Below, in pieces: positions 63,629 to 64,000 of a DNA stretch of 64,000 nucleotides. The translations under genes and the position numbers were made by a program. Source of the DNA: Calamus simplicifolius. Taxonomy: Eukaryota > Streptophyta > Magnoliopsida > Arecales > Arecaceae. The stretch's first letter is position 1. Each line of letters opens with the position of its first letter. The notes under the pieces were generated by a model. It saw nothing but the letters and a program-made list of their open reading frames with translations, did no database searches and was not told where the DNA came from. The stretch lies in NCBI GenBank assembly GCA_900491605.1, contig UESW01005087.1:185011-249010 (forward strand), written 5' to 3'.

Positions 63629-64000
63629 ATGTCAGATAAACCAAAAAATATGTCAGAAAAACCCAGGACCAAAGCTTCCTATGCTAAACCTATGGCACTT
63701 GTACCATTAACATCCATTACTCCTTTAAGAAACCAATATTCAGCCCTTGCTTCATCCTCTCAAAGCTACTCTCAAGCCACCCAGAAATGGTCACCACTTG
63801 GCCCTAAGCCTATTCCAAGTCCAACAAGGCCCAGTCCATCTAACCCTACCACAGCCAGACCCAGTCCTTCCAGACAAACTTCAGTAAATCCTTACATCTC
63901 AAAACCTTGCTCCCTCATGATCAAACTCCTAGAAGAAGATGAAATAGGCAGTGGACAAATCCCTAAATTATTCAGGATTTTTCCTTCAGCAAATGGAAAA
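63629..64000 (+). pseudogene. ORF2 of P12, N-terminal part, cut by window end
   Basis: ATG at 63629 (MSDKPKN) with a second at 63650 (MSEKPRTKASYAKPMALVPL), so the start motif is doubled. A Ser/Pro/Gln region and NPYISKPCSLMIKLLEEDEIGSGQIPKLFRIFPSANGK follow with no stop before 64000. Whether it is intact beyond the window cannot be told. Confidence 0.78.

Larger units (their letters stand above)
57857..64000 (+). mobile_element. P12: pararetrovirus copy, subfamily 2, without RT
   Basis: ORF3, TTCATTACT array, PBS, leader, basic ORF, MP, CP, two proteases and the start of ORF2 follow in order. RT and RNase H are absent between 63458 and 63629. The copy runs past the window end. Confidence 0.9.

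Overview
The window reads as repetitive DNA from a flowering-plant nuclear genome. It consists almost entirely of broken, rearranged copies of an endogenous pararetrovirus (family Caulimoviridae). Three observations support this: a 13-nt primer-binding site TGGTATCAGAGCC (initiator Met-tRNA type); a polyprotein order of 30K-type movement protein (MP), coat protein (CP) with a CCHC zinc knuckle, aspartic protease (PR), reverse transcriptase (RT, YIDD) and RNase H (RH); and no integrase or flanking LTR pair. I cannot name the plant species or assign the virus genus from sequence alone. No host protein-coding gene was recognised.

Inferred intact unit (about 8.5 kb): PBS - structured leader - small basic upstream ORF - ORF1 (MP-CP-PR-RT-RH) - ORF2 (Trp-rich, unknown function, overlapping the ORF1 end by about 46 nt) - promoter (U3-like) with TATA box - ORF3a/ORF3b - AATAAA - next PBS. 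ORF3 therefore lies between the TATA box and the poly(A) signal, in the stretch expected to be terminally redundant in the pregenomic RNA. Every ORF1 and ORF2 copy carries stops, frameshifts, deletions or inversions.

Layout: 1-1355 non-viral DNA with a GTCGACTC-rich cluster. P1 (1356-5877, minus) meets P2 (5878-13949, plus) head to head at their PBSs; P2 runs in tandem into P3 (13950-16522, plus). P4 (16523-22795, minus) meets P5 (22796-30733, plus) at the same kind of PBS-to-PBS junction. P6 (30734-38832, minus) is a mosaic whose 5' end comes from a second subfamily. A subfamily-2 promoter remnant (38833-39600) and unassigned DNA lead to P7 (39877-44095, plus, subfamily 3, with an inverted piece of ORF2). 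From 44096 to 49452 virus fragments (P8, P9) lie between blocks of a ~62-bp satellite, part of which is present as an inverted copy. P10 (49453-52150, plus) is followed by minus-strand promoter fragments and a minisatellite. P11 (53640-57856, minus, the most divergent subfamily) abuts P12 (57857 to the end, plus, subfamily 2), which has two protease domains in tandem and no RT.

Most notable: (i) the leader of every copy holds a structured RNA element with a long closing stem and a GNRA-capped hairpin, both showing compensatory changes between subfamilies; (ii) ORF3a and ORF3b are tandem copies of one small domain separated by an in-frame TAA kept in all four copies where it can be read; (iii) a leader ORF encodes VGKRK repeats in all subfamilies; (iv) a GAGCACTG...CAGTGCTC inverted repeat is kept in promoters that otherwise differ; (v) several junctions carry locally templated filler DNA; (vi) promoters of neighbouring copies face each other and could produce double-stranded RNA.
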